DNA of 64,000 bases, taken from NCBI RefSeq assembly GCF_900101875.1, contig NZ_FNAI01000002.1, forward strand, positions 248,001 through 312,000, given 5' to 3'. Shown one piece after another: positions 63,575 to 64,000 of the stretch. Each line of letters opens with the position of its first letter. The first letter of the stretch is position 1. Below the pieces are notes generated by a model, which saw nothing but the letters and a program-made list of their open reading frames with translations, was not told the origin of the DNA and did no database searches. Both the position numbers and the translations under genes were made by a program. This DNA is from Mucilaginibacter pineti. GTDB taxonomy: Bacteria > Bacteroidota > Bacteroidia > Sphingobacteriales > Sphingobacteriaceae.

Positions 63575-64000
63575 ATGAAACATGCATTCATTTTTGGGAC
63601 AACCATTTTTTTGAGCGAATACCCTTCACTCACATTTTCGGATGGTGCAAACAGTAATCGGTTTTTGCGGATACTTTCATTTAATCATCAGAAGAGACAC
63701 CAGGATGATATATTAAGTATTGATGCCAGCATAACATCAGTTACAGGCGAGGCCGTTACTATTACCGGTAACCGTTTAGATGGGGGCAACGGCTTTAAGC
63801 TGGATGTTGCCGACAACCGTGTAAAACTTTATCAGAACGGACATGAAGAGCCGGTACTGGATGTTTACGAACTCAATGAATATGAGCACGCCGGTTTATC
63901 AAGCCACATCACAAATGAAATTGAAGCGCAACAACCGGATGTAGTATTAACCATAAAGGGAAACTTTAAGGTTAACGGCGCTCACTTTTTAATTGAAAAC
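63575..64000 (+). CDS. Hypothetical protein, cut by the right edge
   Basis: An open frame runs from ATG 63575 to the window end without a stop (142 codons). It starts MKHAFIFGTTIFLSEYPSL and continues with beta-rich, charged sequence (SVTGEAVTITGNRLDGGNG, VVLTIKGNFKVNG). It may have an N-terminal hydrophobic segment but no clear signal cleavage site. I recognise no family. Codon usage resembles its neighbours by eye. Confidence 0.6.
   Translation, partial: MKHAFIFGTTIFLSEYPSLTFSDGANSNRFLRILSFNHQKRHQDDILSIDASITSVTGEAVTITGNRLDGGNGFKLDVADNRVKLYQNGHEEPVLDVYELNEYEHAGLSSHITNEIEAQQPDVVLTIKGNFKVNGAHFLIEN

Overview
This window comes from a Bacteroidota chromosome, most likely a member of the Sphingobacteriaceae (Mucilaginibacter/Pedobacter-like). 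The signs are: promoters of the Bacteroidota TAnnTTTG type; a short RpoD (about 286 aa) without a long N-terminal extension; almost no Shine-Dalgarno sequences; the order purH-mreB-mreC-mreD-mrdA-rodA; a DUF4783 gene next to nadC; and many palindromic or word-repeat elements between genes. I saw no tRNA, rRNA, CRISPR array, integrase or transposase.

Layout. Bases 1-24918 are mostly housekeeping: lspA (cut by the edge), a DEAD-box RNA helicase, a DivIC/FtsB-like division protein, an acyltransferase, a VWA-like membrane protein, fabG, purH, the rod-shape/elongasome operon mreBCD-pbp2-rodA, tdk, a single-domain response regulator, a GH13 amylase lipoprotein, a cold-shock protein, the primary sigma factor and an AsmA-like protein. 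Bases 53992-64000 are again core: gpmI with a small lipoprotein, DUF4783-nadC, plsY, an M48 protease, a DUF2071 protein, a class IV aminotransferase, an RluD-type pseudouridine synthase, a PLP enzyme of the ACC deaminase/D-cysteine desulfhydrase family, and a gene cut by the right edge.

The accessory centrepiece is bases 25374-53991, a single-strand run of 19 genes that encodes a complete extracellular contractile injection system (eCIS; Afp/PVC/AlgoCIS-like). In order: Pvc16-type cap (DUF4255), an unknown protein with a CBM5/12-like stretch, two sheaths, two tube proteins, a DUF5908 micro-protein, LysM baseplate hub, VgrG-like spike, PAAR tip, gp25 wedge, baseplate J, a second large baseplate-like protein, a 1358-aa PKD-containing protein, tape measure, a 1184-aa eCIS_core (DUF4157) protein with a nuclease-like motif, a TPR protein, a minimal eCIS_core protein with a lysine/glutamate-rich 14-aa tandem repeat, and an AAA+ ATPase. 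Many junctions overlap by 1-4 bases, which suggests translational coupling. Cap, sheath, tube, spike, baseplate, ruler and ATPase build the particle. The eCIS_core proteins are the best candidates for cargo and cargo handling. The 396-aa and 1358-aa proteins are the best candidates for target binding, because no classical tail fibre is recognisable.

The operon is interrupted at two points by paired copies of a large palindromic repeat (CCCCTCTYGAGAGGGG arms). Several other repeat families lie between genes elsewhere. All functional statements rest on motif recognition by eye; no search was run.
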